A stretch of 64,000 bases of DNA from Candidatus Vallotiella adelgis (GCF_020541305.1 NZ_CP047396.1:124001-188000), one strand, 5' to 3'. Counted from the first letter of the stretch, positions 41,271 to 52,065 are shown. Program-made: numbers and translations. The notes: a model not told the origin generated them from the letters alone.

Positions 41271-44075
41271 TTATATTATGCGTGCGACCTCGGTAATTTC
41301 GAATACTTCAAACTGGTCACCTTCTAAGATATCGCTGAAGTTTTTTAGCGATACACCACACTCAAAGCCTTGTTTCACTTCTTTTATATCATCCTTAAAG
41401 CGCTTAAGTGAATCAAGCTCTCCTGCATGAATTACTATGTTGGTACGTAGAACCCGAATGAATGCCGTACGCTTAACAATGCCGTCAGTTACCATGCAGC
41501 CAGCGATCGTACCTACTTTTGGAACTTTAAATACTTGCCGCACTTCAAGCATGCCAATTACTACCTCGCGTTTTTCTGGAGATAGCATGCCGGACATTGC
41601 GGACTTTACCTCATCTATTGCGTCATAGATAATACTATAGTATCGGAGGTCAACGCCGTTTGACTCAGCTAGCTTACGTGCTTGGAAATCAGCGCGCGTG
41701 TTAAAGCCAATAATCACAGCTTTAGATGCAGTCGCTAGGTTAACATCTGTTTCGCTGATGCTACCTACTGCACTATATACAATCTGTATGCGCACCTCAT
41801 TGGTTGATAGTTTCTTCAGCGAAGACACTAACGCTTCCTGCGAGCCCTGCACATCAGCTTTTACTAGAAGAGATAGATTCTGTACTTCGCCAGCACCCAT
41901 CTGCTCTAGCTTGCTTTCAAGATTCGCGGCTTGTTTTTTTGCAAGCTTTACGTCTCGAAATTTTCCTTGCCGGAAGAGCGCAATTTCACGTGCTTTTCGC
42001 TCATCTGGTAGCACTATTACTTCCTCGCCGGCATTTGGAACCTCAGAAAGTCCTTGGATTTCAACTGGAATCGAGGGACCGGCCGATTTCGCAGGCTTTC
42101 CTAACTCATCGGTCATCGCTCGCACGCGGCCATATGCGGAGCCCGCCAATACAACATCACCACGAAAAAGCGTGCCTGATCGAACCAGAATTGTCGCGAC
42201 TGGCCCTTTACCCTTGTCTAGCTTCGACTCAAGCACAAGGCTTTTGGCAGAGGCTGCAATAGGTGCTGTTAATTCTAGTATTTCTGCTTGTAACAGCACA
42301 TGCTCAAGTAACTCGTCAATACCTTGTCCAGTCTTGGCAGACACCTCGAGAAACGGCGCATCACCACCGTACTCTTCCGGCACCACGCCAGCCGAGACTA
42401 ATTCTTGTTTTACACGATCTAGATTTGCATTCGGTTTGTCAATTTTGTTAATTGCCACGACAAGCGCTACCCCAGCCGCCTTTGCATGCGCGATCGCTTC
42501 TTTCGTTTGTGGCATTACGCCATCATCTGCCGCGACTACTAAAATTACGATGTCGGTTGATTTTGCACCTCGTGCACGCATAGCAGCAAACGCTTCGTGG
42601 CCCGGTGTATCAAGAAATGTGATCGTGCCGTGTGGCGTTTCGACGTGATATGCACCAATGTGCTGTGTGATCCCTCCAGACTCACTGGCAGCTACCTTCG
42701 AGGTACGGATATAGTCAAGCAGCGACGTTTTACCGTGGTCGACATGACCCATGACCGTGACAACTGGTGGGCGCGGCAGTGCCTCGATATCAGTTGATTC
42801 GCCTTTGATTAGTAACGCTTCTGGGTCGTCAAGCTTTGCAGCAACTGCATGATGACCTAATTCCTCGACAATGATGATTGCAGTTTCTTGGTCTAATACC
42901 TGATTAATTGTCACCATCTGGCCGAGCCTCATCATGACTTTGATGACTTCGGAGGCTTTGATGGCTATTTTATGCGCAAGATCAGCTACAGAGATTGTCT
43001 CTGGAACGTGAACTTCACGCGTGATGGGCTCGTTTGGCACCTGGAAATTCGTATGTGCGTTCTGGTGTTTTCCACGGTTTGGTGGACTACCACGCCAACC
43101 ACGGTCAACGCCACCACTTGAGTCGCCGCGCGTCTTCATGCCACGCCGCTTTGCTGCATCGTCTTGCCAACCGCTTTTTCCGGGGATTTTCTTCTTTTGA
43201 TTAGAAGGCGCTGCAATCGGTACTAACACCGGTTTCTTTGCGCCAGAAACCGGCTGAGTCGGCTTATGTAGGGTGCCCTTTGCCTCTGTGATCTGTACTG
43301 GCGCAACTGGCTTTAGTGGCTCAGGTGCCTTTACCATTGTTTTGTGAGGTTTTGCTATCATCTCGCGGATCGCTCGCGCTTCAGCTTCCGCTACTTCCCG
43401 CCGCCTATGAATCGCTTTTTGCTCAATACGTGCCTTGTCAGCAGCAATACGAGCAGTGTCGGCAGCTTTCTTCGCGGATTCCCGTGCAGCGGCTTGTTCT
43501 ATCGTTGAATGAACGTCAATGCTAGTGGATTGGTTAACCTGTTGTTCTACTGCGTAATTGCGTTGTTGTTGTTCACTTAACTGCTTATCAACAGCCTTAG
43601 CCTGAGCTACGCGCTGAGCTGTTTCTTGTCGCTCAAGGCACTCCTGCCGCTTACGCAATTCGCGAGCCCGCTGAACTAGCGTTTCAACTTCGAGGCGCGC
43701 CTGTTCTTCACAACGCGCGAGTGTGGAAGCCACATCATCCTGGTCCGTGCCGTTCTGAACTTCGGCACCTGGTTCTTCTCGCTTAACAAACACCCGTTTT
43801 TTTCGGACTTCGACCTGGATCGTACGTGCTTTGCCTGTTGGGTCGGATTGCTTGATTTCTGACGTCTGCCGACGTGTTAGCGTAATCTTCCGCTGCTCAC
43901 TTTCAGCACTGCCGTGCGACTTACGCAAGTGATCTAGCAAACGGGCTTTATCTAATTCAGATAAAGCGTCATTAGTGTCAGATTTCTGCACACCTGCTGC
44001 CTGAAGCTGTTTAAGCAGCAGGTGTGCGGGCATCTTCAGTTCTTCGGCAAATTGGGCTACGTTGTTGCTTGCCAT
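41271..44075 (-). CDS. infB: Translation initiation factor IF-2
   Basis: GTPase that places fMet-tRNA on the 30S subunit. The 934-residue protein has an N-terminal IF2N motif ([19 protein letters not shown]), a long charged Lys/Glu/Ala/Gln-rich linker (about residues 60-330), a second IF2N domain ([20 protein letters not shown]), then the G domain: G1 [20 protein letters not shown]3 [16 protein letters not shown]4 [11 protein letters not shown]. Domains II-IV follow and end in the C2 fMet-tRNA site. AGAGGGATGA precedes the ATG. Length is close to Burkholderia IF-2. Confidence 0.97.
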   Translation of the reverse strand: MASNNVAQFAEELKMPAHLLLKQLQAAGVQKSDTNDALSELDKARLLDHLRKSHGSAESEQRKITLTRRQTSEIKQSDPTGKARTIQVEVRKKRVFVKREEPGAEVQNGTDQDDVASTLARCEEQARLEVETLVQRARELRKRQECLERQETAQRVAQAKAVDKQLSEQQQRNYAVEQQVNQSTSIDVHSTIEQAAARESAKKAADTARIAADKARIEQKAIHRRREVAEAEARAIREMIAKPHKTMVKAPEPLKPVAPVQITEAKGTLHKPTQPVSGAKKPVLVPIAAPSNQKKKIPGKSGWQDDAAKRRGMKTRGDSSGGVDRGWRGSPPNRGKHQNAHTNFQVPNEPITREVHVPETISVADLAHKIAIKASEVIKVMMRLGQMVTINQVLDQETAIIIVEELGHHAVAAKLDDPEALLIKGESTDIEALPRPPVVTVMGHVDHGKTSLLDYIRTSKVAASESGGITQHIGAYHVETPHGTITFLDTPGHEAFAAMRARGAKSTDIVILVVAADDGVMPQTKEAIAHAKAAGVALVVAINKIDKPNANLDRVKQELVSAGVVPEEYGGDAPFLEVSAKTGQGIDELLEHVLLQAEILELTAPIAASAKSLVLESKLDKGKGPVATILVRSGTLFRGDVVLAGSAYGRVRAMTDELGKPAKSAGPSIPVEIQGLSEVPNAGEEVIVLPDERKAREIALFRQGKFRDVKLAKKQAANLESKLEQMGAGEVQNLSLLVKADVQGSQEALVSSLKKLSTNEVRIQIVYSAVGSISETDVNLATASKAVIIGFNTRADFQARKLAESNGVDLRYYSIIYDAIDEVKSAMSGMLSPEKREVVIGMLEVRQVFKVPKVGTIAGCMVTDGIVKRTAFIRVLRTNIVIHAGELDSLKRFKDDIKEVKQGFECGVSLKNFSDILEGDQFEVFEITEVARII

Positions 44076-44180
44076 TCATCCCTCTTAAGGCAAAGACAGC
44101 GGTCTTTGCAGTTGATATCTCTGTGCGGCTTATCGAGCCGTGTCAATTTAATGCGCCATGATAATCTCGCTTCGTGCTTA

Positions 44181-45656
44181 TCACTGGAACCAATGCTCGC
44201 GCGCCTTCATAATTAGAGTCTTTGCAGATTTTTCGTCGATATTGGTCATATCAACCAACTCATCGACAGCTAATTCAGCTAGATTGTCGCGCGTGTATAT
44301 CTTGTGCTCAGCGAGCTTAGAAAGAAGATTCTGATCTATCCCATCCAGACTTTTTAGATCGAGTGACGCGTTTTCTACTTGTTCCTCATTCGCGATCGCT
44401 ATTGTCAATAGCGTATCGCGGGCGCGATTGCGTAATTCGTGCACTGTTTCCGCATCGAATGCCTCAATTTCGAGAATCTCGTTAAGCGGTACGTATGCAA
44501 TCTCTTCGAGGCTCGTGAAACCCTCATCAATAAGGATGTCAGCAACTTCTTCATCTACATCTAGTCGCTCAATAAAAAGGTTTCGCAGAATATTTCGCTC
44601 TTGCGATTGCTTCTGAGTAGACTCATCTAGCGTCATAATATTAATTTGCCAGCCAGTCAGCTCACTAGCGAGCCGTACGTTTTGTCCACTACGGCCGATT
44701 GCAACAGCTAGCTCGTTTTCATCAACGACAACATCCATCGCGTGCCTTTCCTCGTCAACGACGATTGATTGCACAACAGCTGGCGCAAAAGCATTTATCA
44801 CAAACTGGGCAGGGTCCGCTGACCATAGCACAATATCAATATTCTCGCCACCTAACTCATTACGCACTGCTTGAACACGCGAACCGCGAATGCCGACGCA
44901 CGTACCAATCGGATCGATGCGCTTATCGTAAGCTACCACTGCAATTTTTGCCCGTACGCCCGGGTCGCGGGCTGCCGACTTAATTTCGAGTAAGCCTTGC
45001 TCGATCTCTGGTACCTCGAGTTCGAACAGCTTTATTAAGAATTCTGGCGCAGTCCGTGATAACTCAATTTGCGGACCTCGCGCTGTGCGATCGACTTTAG
45101 TAATGTACGCGCGCACGCGATCACCAATTCGCAGATTTTCTCTCTGGATGAGTTGATCGCGGCGCAACAATGCTTCCACGCGCCCTGATTCAACTACAAA
45201 GTTACCCTTGTCAAGTCGCTTGATCAAACCGGTCATGATTTTCTCATCACGCTCGAGGAAATCATTCAAAATTTGCTCTCGCTCCGCATCGCGTACCTTC
45301 TGTAGCACTACTTGCTTTGCCGCTTGTGCACCAATTCGACCGAACTCAACTGATGTAATCGACTCTTCGATATGACTATCTAATTTTGCATTCGGATCAT
45401 GCTCACGCGCCTCAAACAGCAAGATTTCTTGGGCTGGATGCTGTAAGCCTGCTTCGTCCGGCACAATACGCCAACGGCGGAAAGTTTCATGCTCACCAGA
45501 CTCACGGTTGATCGATACGCATATGTCTACATCCTCGTCGAAGAGTTTTTTCGTAGCAGAAGCAAGCGCAGCTTCAAGTGCAGCGAATACTACATCCATG
45601 TTGACGTTTTTTTCGCACGCAAGCGCATCCACCAGCATCAACACTTCGCGACTCAT
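44181..45656 (-). CDS. nusA: Transcription elongation/termination factor NusA
   Basis: RNA-polymerase-binding factor for pausing, termination and antitermination of rrn operons. The 491-residue protein has the N-terminal RNAP-binding domain ([18 protein letters not shown]), S1 domain ([20 protein letters not shown]), KH1 ([19 protein letters not shown]), KH2 ([20 protein letters not shown]) and two C-terminal acidic repeats, as in E. coli. The start overlaps the rimP stop by 4 bases (ATGA), so translation is coupled. Confidence 0.97.
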   Translation of the reverse strand: MSREVLMLVDALACEKNVNMDVVFAALEAALASATKKLFDEDVDICVSINRESGEHETFRRWRIVPDEAGLQHPAQEILLFEAREHDPNAKLDSHIEESITSVEFGRIGAQAAKQVVLQKVRDAEREQILNDFLERDEKIMTGLIKRLDKGNFVVESGRVEALLRRDQLIQRENLRIGDRVRAYITKVDRTARGPQIELSRTAPEFLIKLFELEVPEIEQGLLEIKSAARDPGVRAKIAVVAYDKRIDPIGTCVGIRGSRVQAVRNELGGENIDIVLWSADPAQFVINAFAPAVVQSIVVDEERHAMDVVVDENELAVAIGRSGQNVRLASELTGWQINIMTLDESTQKQSQERNILRNLFIERLDVDEEVADILIDEGFTSLEEIAYVPLNEILEIEAFDAETVHELRNRARDTLLTIAIANEEQVENASLDLKSLDGIDQNLLSKLAEHKIYTRDNLAELAVDELVDMTNIDEKSAKTLIMKAREHWFQ

Positions 45657-46111
45657 TGTTTGCGCCTCCTAAAATCAATTTGCGGAACAAGACGAGCACA
45701 GTTCACGTCAGCAAACGTAAAATCAAGCCTCGTTGGGCCGTCTTTTCCTTCAAATTCTAAACTTATCACATCGCCATGTAGCGCGTACAAGATGCCGCAA
45801 AACGATTTGCGGCGATTCAATGGATGCTTGAGTTTCACTATTACTTTGCGGCCAGTGAAACGCCTAAAATCCCCTTCTTTTTTGAGTGGACGGTCTAATC
45901 CCGGCGAAGACACTTCGAGACGTTCATAGTTGATACTTTCGACGTTTAAAACGCGTCGGAGCTGATGTGTTACTTTTTCACAATCACTTATTGTAATGCC
46001 CGATGGCTGGTCGATAAATACGTGTAGCATACCGCGGTTAGAGCATTCCCAATTAACGAGCTCATATCCGAGTCCAATCACGGTATCTTCAATTACTTTG
46101 GACAATTGCAC
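45653..46111 (-). CDS. rimP: Ribosome maturation factor RimP
   Basis: Binds S12/S19 regions during 30S maturation. Start chosen as GTG 46111: it gives 152 residues beginning [20 protein letters not shown], exactly where relatives start (MQLTELIE...), and GAGGGC lies 7 bases upstream. Longer in-frame ATG starts at 46126 or 46198 add unconserved residues and lack a ribosome binding site. Motifs: [47 protein letters not shown]. First gene of rimP-nusA-infB-rbfA-truB. Confidence 0.94.
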   Translation of the reverse strand: MQLSKVIEDTVIGLGYELVNWECSNRGMLHVFIDQPSGITISDCEKVTHQLRRVLNVESINYERLEVSSPGLDRPLKKEGDFRRFTGRKVIVKLKHPLNRRKSFCGILYALHGDVISLEFEGKDGPTRLDFTFADVNCARLVPQIDFRRRKQ

Positions 46112-46142
46112 GTTGTTTGCCCTCATGCGGAGCGAGCATCGT

Positions 46143-46170
46143 ATAATACACGCGCTCATTCCTATTTCAC
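46143..46170 (-). promoter_or_regulatory. Candidate promoter of the rimP-nusA-infB operon
   Basis: On the minus strand GTGAAA (46170-46165), 16-base spacer, TATTAT (46148-46143), about 30 bases before the rimP GTG. The -10 is good and the -35 fair. Pattern-based only. Confidence 0.35.
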
Positions 46171-46275
46171 GGTACCCGGGGAGCATGCACTTAAGCAAAG
46201 CTACTCATATCAGAAGCAGTACTGCAAAGTAACGTTATGATCTTAACTGCGATAGCGCCGCACTTTAGCAACGGC

Positions 46276-46302
46276 AAAAAAAATGGGCGATAAAACGCCC
46301 AT
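46276..46302 (-). terminator. Rho-independent terminator downstream of rluB
   Basis: On the minus strand ATGGGCG-TTTTAT-CGCCCAT (46302-46283) runs into a tract of eight T (46283-46276). It separates the rluB transcript from the rimP operon. The rest of the 360-base rluB-rimP spacer shows no gene. Confidence 0.85.
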
Positions 46303-46488
46303 CCTCTCTACTAGAAGTTGCGCTTCGAGCTACGCTTCCCAGAAAAACGTATGATCAACGCAGATAGGAAGTGTATCGTTTTTCAACGCGACTCGCAATC
46401 TATACGGCACATAATGAACCGGCAGCGCACACCCAGCATTTAGTTTTCTGGTCAAATACGTAGCACGATCTTCTAGACGGGTGTGTAT

Positions 46489-48060
46489 TCAACGGCTACG
46501 CGACCGGCCCCGTGGTGCATTTCTCTGTCGCGGGATACCTGGACGCGGCGCTGCCGGTAGACGGCGCTCACCACGTATATTACCATTTCGCGCGCCTTTT
46601 TCGGGTATTCGATTGCCATTGATATCATGGTTATCGAGGTTACTGCTAGTCATGTGACCGTGCTCGTACGCAGCAGAAAATCCGGTATACCCCGGAACTG
46701 GGGGCGTGGATGAAGTCCAGTTCGTACTGCCATGCGTACCGGGGCTAAACCGCCTCTGTGGACCCGGTGCATCGTATCCGATATAGCCAAGCGCTGTCTG
46801 CATTGGATCGGGCTGGCGACGCGGGGTTGATTTACTACATTCCGCCCTATCTTTAGTAGATTTTTTTAACCCAACAACGGACATTAAGGTGCATACTTGG
46901 CTATCCTCTAACTCCTCCCAACGGCCACGTTTTAGACTGCGTGGCAGCGAAATCGGGCCATGTCGCGTTCGAATTAGGCGGCTAATGGTTAGTCCTACAG
47001 CCTCAAACATACGACGCACTTCTCGATTTCGGCCCTCTGAAAGCGCTACGTGGTACCAACGATTAATGCCTTCGCCACCGCCATCCTGAATACGAAGAAA
47101 TTTTGCTAAACCATCTTCTAGCTCAATGCCGCTGAGTAGTTTTTGCCGTATACGATCTGCTAATTCACCAATGACTCGTACTGCATATTCTCGTTCAAAC
47201 TGGTATCGAGGATGCATAAAGCGGTTTGCAAGGTCACCAGATGTAGTCAGCAATAATAAGCCTTCAGTATTAAAATCAAGTCGCCCGACGGCTAGCCATT
47301 TCGCTGTCTTTATCAATGGTAGCCTATCGAAAACCGACGGACGACCTTCCGGATCTGCATAGCTTACGATTTCGCCGGCTGGTTTATGATAAATCAGTAC
47401 CCGCGGCGACTTATTTGGTATCTTGCGCCTGACTAACTTGCCATTAATGCGCACTTGGTCGGTTTGCATAATCCGCTGTCCGATATGTGCCGGCTCGCCA
47501 TTAACCGATACACGCCCAGCAATGATCAGCTCTTCCATTTCGCGACGCGATCCCATGCCGGCTTCGGCCAATACTTTATGTAGTTTTGGAGCATGGTCGT
47601 CGGCAGATAATACGCGATTTCTGGACAGAGTGGTGGTCAAATTAGTGTTATCGGCATCGAAGGCTGGTGACGTAACGTAAGAAAATACATCGTCGTGCTT
47701 GCTGCTTTTTTGAGAACTACTGTTGGACGCTACACCGGTACCAAGCTTGGTATCTTTCGTGCTTTGACGTTTATGAGTGGAATTTTTTTGGGGTATACGT
47801 ACATATGTAACCATCTTACTATCAGGGGATGGCCTAGTCATCGCGATCGCAGCAGAATCGACGGTATTGGCAGCTTTTGATTTAGCCACAGCTCGACGCC
47901 GAGCAATTAGGCTACGTGGCCCGCGGCGTAATCCACGCCGCGGGCGCTCTTCCGCAGCTACAAGCACCGAAAAGGTGCGCTGCTCTTCGTCGCGATTATC
48001 CGCGGCTACCACGTGGGCAAAACCGGACTCGGGAAAATCGGGATCGTGGTTCTCGTTCAA
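46489..48060 (-). CDS. rluB: 23S rRNA pseudouridine synthase RluB
   Basis: Makes Psi2605 in 23S rRNA. The 523-residue protein has a basic, disordered N-terminal extension (about residues 1-155), an S4 domain ([20 protein letters not shown]), the catalytic motif [14 protein letters not shown] with the nucleophilic Asp, and [21 protein letters not shown] long low-complexity tail rich in Pro, Gly, Asn and Arg follows (about 415-523). Such tails are typical of Burkholderia RluB. Start is TTG 48060 ([12 protein letters not shown]) with AGAGG about 6 bases upstream. scpB, its usual upstream partner, is a remnant. Confidence 0.92.
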   Translation of the reverse strand: MNENHDPDFPESGFAHVVAADNRDEEQRTFSVLVAAEERPRRGLRRGPRSLIARRRAVAKSKAANTVDSAAIAMTRPSPDSKMVTYVRIPQKNSTHKRQSTKDTKLGTGVASNSSSQKSSKHDDVFSYVTSPAFDADNTNLTTTLSRNRVLSADDHAPKLHKVLAEAGMGSRREMEELIIAGRVSVNGEPAHIGQRIMQTDQVRINGKLVRRKIPNKSPRVLIYHKPAGEIVSYADPEGRPSVFDRLPLIKTAKWLAVGRLDFNTEGLLLLTTSGDLANRFMHPRYQFEREYAVRVIGELADRIRQKLLSGIELEDGLAKFLRIQDGGGEGINRWYHVALSEGRNREVRRMFEAVGLTISRLIRTRHGPISLPRSLKRGRWEELEDSQVCTLMSVVGLKKSTKDRAECSKSTPRRQPDPMQTALGYIGYDAPGPQRRFSPGTHGSTNWTSSTPPVPGYTGFSAAYEHGHMTSSNLDNHDINGNRIPEKGARNGNIRGERRLPAAPRPGIPRQRNAPRGRSRSR

Positions 48061-48180
48061 AACAACCTCTGAGTGTCAGAATGCCGGCACGAGCCATAGG
48101 GCTTGCACCAGGATCGGTATAGATGTCACATTAAACGACGTACAGTATTGGATCAATCGGCGTGCACTTATCAATCTTTA

Positions 48181-48206
48181 GGCAGACACTAAGCTTAGTG
48201 TCTGCC
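48181..48206. repeat. Perfect 26-base palindrome upstream of rluB
   Basis: GGCAGACACTAAG followed directly by its reverse complement. No T-tract on either side. Lies 120 bases upstream of the rluB start. Confidence 0.75.
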
Positions 48207-48599
48207 TCCAGGTGCGCGTGCGCCTTTCAACCTACTGTTGGTATTGTTATGTGCTGTTAGATAATCTACTTGGTCGTGCGTAGACAGAATCACGCGCGTT
48301 TCGGTAGCATTACATAATTATGCTAACTATCCTCGGACAGAATCGAGGATGCAATCTTGCATGTGATAGATTTTGGCTAAGACCCCAGAGGGGAGGGATT
48401 GTTACCTACGACGCTTCGGGTTAATCATAGTTTTTCAGAGATGCCTGATGAGGCCGTTAATTCCTTAATACTATTGAGAAATTGAATCGTTTGTACTGCC
48501 ATCAGATATCACTAATTTTTTGGCCTGCATCAGACAGCATGGGCTGCTTTTACAGTACTGCTATCCTAAAATGTCTAAGAACGATTTGTCATCGAGTAC

Positions 48600-48860
48600 A
48601 ACGACAGTACACAGCTAGGATCATATTAAATATCCAGCACTGCGCGATCTATCTAATGCTTTCCGAGCGTTAGATGACCTACATGTTGACTGAATATCCT
48701 GAACGGAGGTAGTAGTTGACGATGACGATGCGTAATAACTATCATCGTATCGCACACTACGTTCCAATACTTTGGCAATTTCTTGAGATTTGGCTGATCT
48801 ATGTGTTCTTGGATCGGCCAAACTGCCCTGGAATTATCATTAGTTGCTATTGACCTCAAT
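48600..48860 (-). pseudogene. scpB: Remnant of scpB (condensin subunit)
   Basis: The minus strand around 48850-48700 reads IQEHIDQPNLKKLPKYWNVV followed by CDTMIVITHRH. This lines up with the central ScpB segment MxxYIDRLxPEKPPKYSRAV LETLAIIAYRQ. After a frameshift the next frame reads TSVQDIQSTCRSSNARKALD, resembling TRGDIEEIRGVTVNTQVVKQLE. No full-length frame exists. In Burkholderia scpB lies directly upstream of rluB, exactly as here. The alignment is from memory of the family, but strand, position and residue pattern agree. Confidence 0.62.
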
Positions 48861-48867
48861 TCGACAT

Positions 48868-48907
48868 GCTCAGCCTCTCAATCCGTCGGAGGATTGAGAG
48901 GCTGAGC
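48868..48907. repeat. Perfect 17-bp inverted repeat, loop 6
   Basis: GCTCAGCCTCTCAATCC (48868-48884) and its exact reverse complement (48891-48907) flank GTCGGA. Very stable hairpin; no T-tract on either side. Confidence 0.8.
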
Positions 48908-49664
48908 TGGATTATATCAGCCGATATCTCGTTGGCCATATTTAATGTACATCACTAACCGTATGTAGGTTGTACACACATCAAATTAGTCTTGAGAACA
49001 TATTTCGTTTCTTAAATATTCATCTATTTAGACTAGACTTGTTTGGTCAATCAACTGGATTAAATGCGCATATGAATAGCATTTAATGATGCACACCTCA
49101 GCTAAAGAATTTTAATTGATCATATTGATTTAAGAACGTCCTTAACGTTGTCGGGATTGCTAAAGACTACTCCCAATTAGGGGGAAGGGAGATTTAGTAA
49201 ATTTAGGATATTGTACGCAAAAAAATACAATTCGTAAAGATCAAATCATGTTCGCAAGATGCCGTGTACTATATTATGCATATTGCGAAGTCTCCTCATA
49301 TTCTAGACCTTGAGACTAGTCTGGTAGTGCGCTCATTAGTTTTCTTTCCGCTTAGTTACCTCCAGTAGTAATAGCAACCAATCATGATGGATAACAACCG
49401 TTTTCATCAAGCTTATTTAATGAACTTCTAACCAAAAGCCTCGCAATCATGAATTTCGATGAAGATCTGGATCTTTAGAAATATCATGAGCGTGATGCCA
49501 TGATATCGTCACACTCTCAACGTAGAAAACCCATCTTCATAACACGTGTAATATAGCGAATCTTGAGAGTTATTTATTTATCCTGATGTTTAGTATACGA
49601 ACACGACTGTCCATCGTCCTAATTTCTTATGGAAGTATTCTGTATTCTCGGCCGGTACCAGTAT

Positions 49665-49687
49665 GCGGGCCTAATAGGCCCGCTTTT
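49665..49687 (+). terminator. Orphan intrinsic terminator
   Basis: GCGGGCC-TAATA-GGCCCGC (49665-49683) followed by TTTTAAATTT on the plus strand. No intact plus-strand gene precedes it, so it is probably the terminator of a lost gene. Confidence 0.6.
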
Positions 49688-49724
49688 AAATTTCTGTCAT
49701 GCGGTATGACCTTGAGATAAAAGC

Positions 49725-49740
49725 GAGGACTTAAGTCCTC
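49725..49740 (-). repeat. 16-base palindrome (weak minus-strand terminator)
   Basis: GAGGACTTAAGTCCTC; on the minus strand it is followed by GCTTTTATC. Confidence 0.5.
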
Positions 49741-49949
49741 ACCTCTTGAAGAAGGTTACTAAGTCAGTATTAATAGCGTAATTAAGTTGCTCGGTACGCA
49801 GCTATATGTATATAGATTACTTTGTTAAGTAAGGTGTAATAATTTTATGCAAGGATAGAGTAGATAGTTAATAAGTATTATTTACAAGGAAGGGGGGTAC
49901 ATTCGAAGATGCAGCCGGATATATGTGCACCTATGCACTATATTTAATG

Positions 49950-49978
49950 CCATCTCTATAGTCTTACTATAGAGATGG
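49950..49978. repeat. Perfect 12-bp inverted repeat, loop 5
   Basis: CCATCTCTATAG (49950-49961), TCTTA, then the exact reverse complement (49967-49978). Confidence 0.7.
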
Positions 49979-50331
49979 TCCAGAGTTTCTCGATCTTTTT
50001 TACTGCTGGCCTATCCGCTAACGCTGCAACAACCGTCTAACCCAGAGCAACAGAATACTAATTAAAGTTATAAGCCTATTGAAAGGCTGGAACAAAAAAT
50101 GTATTTATTGACAGCAGATTGTTTCTCCGCACTTATCATCCGGATGGATGTGATATACGATATCTCAATAGACTAGAAAGAGCAATAATAAACGCAAGTT
50201 GCCAGCCATCTACTGTATAGAGCTCTTATTAGGTTTCGCTATGTCTAGCTTAGACTATTTTTCTAGTGGAAATTTTCTAGATGAACGCTTATGTATAAGT
50301 AGGGCTTGACAATAGATAAATATTACATTTT

Positions 50332-50353
50332 CCCATGCCTAAGCGGGCATGGG
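50332..50353. repeat. 8-bp hairpin downstream of the 95-residue gene
   Basis: CCCATGCC (50332-50339) and GGCATGGG (50346-50353) flank TAAGCG. It lies about 65 bases past the stop of the gene at 50419-50706; no U-tract follows on the minus strand. Confidence 0.6.
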
Positions 50354-50418
50354 CTTTCCCTCCTTTGCTTGCTCCCGCAAGCGACCTACTATACGCGCTT
50401 CTATCTACTCTTTTACGC

Positions 50419-50706
50419 CTAAGATCCGGCCTCGTCACACGTATAGCGAAGCTCACGCTCGACGGGCCATTCCGGTAAGAGCGCACGGCGCTCTAGTCGA
50501 CCTAACTCCGTTTTACCTTGAGTACTCAGTACTGCAATATCTACAGGTGCATGGTAGCCCGGTAAAAGCAGTGAAGGTTGTCGTGCGGTACTGATTAGCC
50601 CCCGCTCTCGAAGAAACTCAAATACTCGTGGACGACGCGGCCATGGCACCTGCCGGTATTGCGCGCGTCGTAGACTCTCCAGTACGGCCTCATTCGTATA
50701 ATTCAT
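50419..50706 (-). CDS. Small uncharacterised protein, winged-helix-like
   Basis: I do not recognise this gene by name. From ATG 50706 it encodes 95 residues (MNYTNEAVLESLRRAQYRQV...). The start is chosen because an excellent GGAGGG lies 5 bases before it; the ATG four codons upstream overlaps that site. The protein is basic and helical, with RPRVFEFLRERGLIS followed by SLLLPGYHAPVDIAVLSTQG and KTELGRLE. The last part resembles the wing and final helix of small winged-helix proteins (..LTEKGRxELxRLE), so nucleic-acid binding is possible but unproven. Its codon use looks like the real genes, GC-richer than the flanking deserts. An 81-codon frame on the other strand overlaps it and is taken as its shadow. 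No neighbours within 1.3 kb. Confidence 0.65.
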   Translation of the reverse strand: MNYTNEAVLESLRRAQYRQVPWPRRPRVFEFLRERGLISTARQPSLLLPGYHAPVDIAVLSTQGKTELGRLERRALLPEWPVERELRYTCDEAGS

Positions 50707-51494
50707 TTCACCCTCCACGTTAATACCGGCTAGGGTGGCCGGTGCGACCTAGATATCCGCTCATAATCACATGTTCTAATTGGTTAAGTGCCATTAGTCA
50801 TGCCTTACTCCGGAATAACACTGTCATATATTTGTTGTATTTATTGCATTCCCCTAACTCTTTACACTTGAGACATTGCACCATTATCACGATACTATCC
50901 GCGGTATATCAGGAATGATTCGCATATTGACTGCTTACTCGATGAAGCGGCATTGTATATACGAGAAAACTCGTGTATTAGATCGCGAGTTTTCCGCGTT
51001 ACCTCGGTATCGTTTCGATCGTGCGATGTTAGATAGGTGATCATAGAATGTAATGATACACATCGATTAATTATCTATATTTATACTTAGTGGTGCATCG
51101 ACGCTGTAGATGCCCAATTTACGTCATGCCCGGGGCAGTGCATGCAGTACTTGCTAATGCATAGCGAGCAGCAATCTCCTTAGCAAATACAAAAATGGAG
51201 TCTACCCGTCAATTGTATCTAATATCGCTTGTGGGGGGGGGATAGCTACCAACGAAGAGTACACTCCAGCCTTCTAGGCCATCCCAATAGCTTGAAAAAT
51301 TCCCATATACTAATAATAGTAGTAGTCAATTCAGTCGATCAGTGGGCAAATAGAAGAATACATTCTTGGTTACTCTTGTAAAGAGTACGCAGTAAATCTT
51401 AGAATACACTGCCATAGGAGTGTAATGGGATATTCCAACGTATGAGCTCTGCATCGTTAATAGTATACGCATTACTTTGTACTTCATTTGCTGT

Positions 51495-51519
51495 ACGCAC
51501 TTTTTTGAAAAAAGTGCGT
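51495..51519. repeat. Perfect 12-bp inverted repeat around a single base
   Basis: ACGCACTTTTTT, G, AAAAAAGTGCGT. Confidence 0.7.
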
Positions 51520-51783
51520 TTCTAGGCCGTAAACGGTATATCTTAAAATTGCCTCAAGCTACCTATGCCCTAATGGCATTACACATATCCATTGATACCC
51601 ATCCTAATATAAAGAATTACGTGCTTATTCTTGCCCCGTTAAAAATCTTGTTTCCGCCTGTAGCTCATGATTAGTCGACAGGAAAATATAATCTGTCAAA
51701 TTACAGATTTCGCTTTTAAAGCATGATTTGATAGTCATAGTCAAGCGTGTCGTTTAACTCTTAATCGGCCAGAAAAAGCATTT

Positions 51784-51814
51784 ATCAACTTGGATATCCG
51801 ATATCTAAGTTGAT
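51784..51814. repeat. 15-bp inverted repeat, one wobble pair
   Basis: ATCAACTTGGATATC (51784-51798) and GATATCTAAGTTGAT (51800-51814) around a single C. Imperfect outer pairing of TTAATCGG with CCGGTTAA may extend it. Confidence 0.65.
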
Positions 51815-52037
51815 CCCGGTTAATAGACGCGCTTATTAGCCTCAGCATCTGCGAAATGACTATCTTGCCGTATGTTGTCTTTTATATGAATGCGGTATTA
51901 GTACCTTCGGATGATTTCGTACCACTAAAAGGCGCGCTGCAATGCAAGTTGTTTATCTAGTATATATATACCTCTCGGTGCAGTAATTGCTTAGGAAAAA
52001 CCGATTCAGACTGAATTTTTTGGACAGGGGTGCCTGA

Positions 52038-52057
52038 GTACTGCGGCCCCGTAGTAC
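52038..52057 (-). repeat. Hairpin just downstream of thrC
   Basis: GTACTGCGG and CCGTAGTAC (one wobble) separated by CC, 9 bases past the thrC stop. It may help end or stabilise the hom-thrC mRNA; no U-tract. Confidence 0.5.
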
Positions 52058-52065
52058 GACACCGC

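Larger units (their letters stand above)
48908..50331. other. Gene desert upstream of the scpB remnant
   Basis: About 1.4 kb with no credible frame or RNA gene. It contains a cluster of hairpins at 49665, 49725 and 49950, described separately. Confidence 0.5.
50707..52065. other. Gene desert between the small protein gene and thrC
   Basis: About 1.36 kb. Burkholderia has moeA downstream of thrC, but I find no trace of it. Contents: a G9 tract (51233-51241); CGAGAAAACTCG-type short inverted repeats near 50970-51000; and three larger hairpins at 51495, 51784 and 52038. A 65-codon plus frame at 51477 starts at a hairpin, lacks a ribosome binding site and is not called. Confidence 0.5.

Noticed and set aside
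41698-42648. Long plus-strand frame (316 codons) opposite infB
   Set aside because: Lies inside the G domain and C-terminal domains of IF-2; Ser/Thr-rich composition typical of an antisense shadow.
48653-48859. Minus-strand frame of 68 codons as a new small gene
   Set aside because: Its residues match the middle of ScpB, so it is a pseudogene fragment.
50349-50594. Plus-strand frame of 81 codons overlapping the 95-residue gene
   Set aside because: The minus-strand frame has an excellent ribosome binding site and a winged-helix-like pattern; the plus frame has neither and begins in a hairpin.
51477-51674. Plus-strand frame of 65 codons upstream of thrC
   Set aside because: Runs through a perfect hairpin, lacks a ribosome binding site and resembles nothing known.
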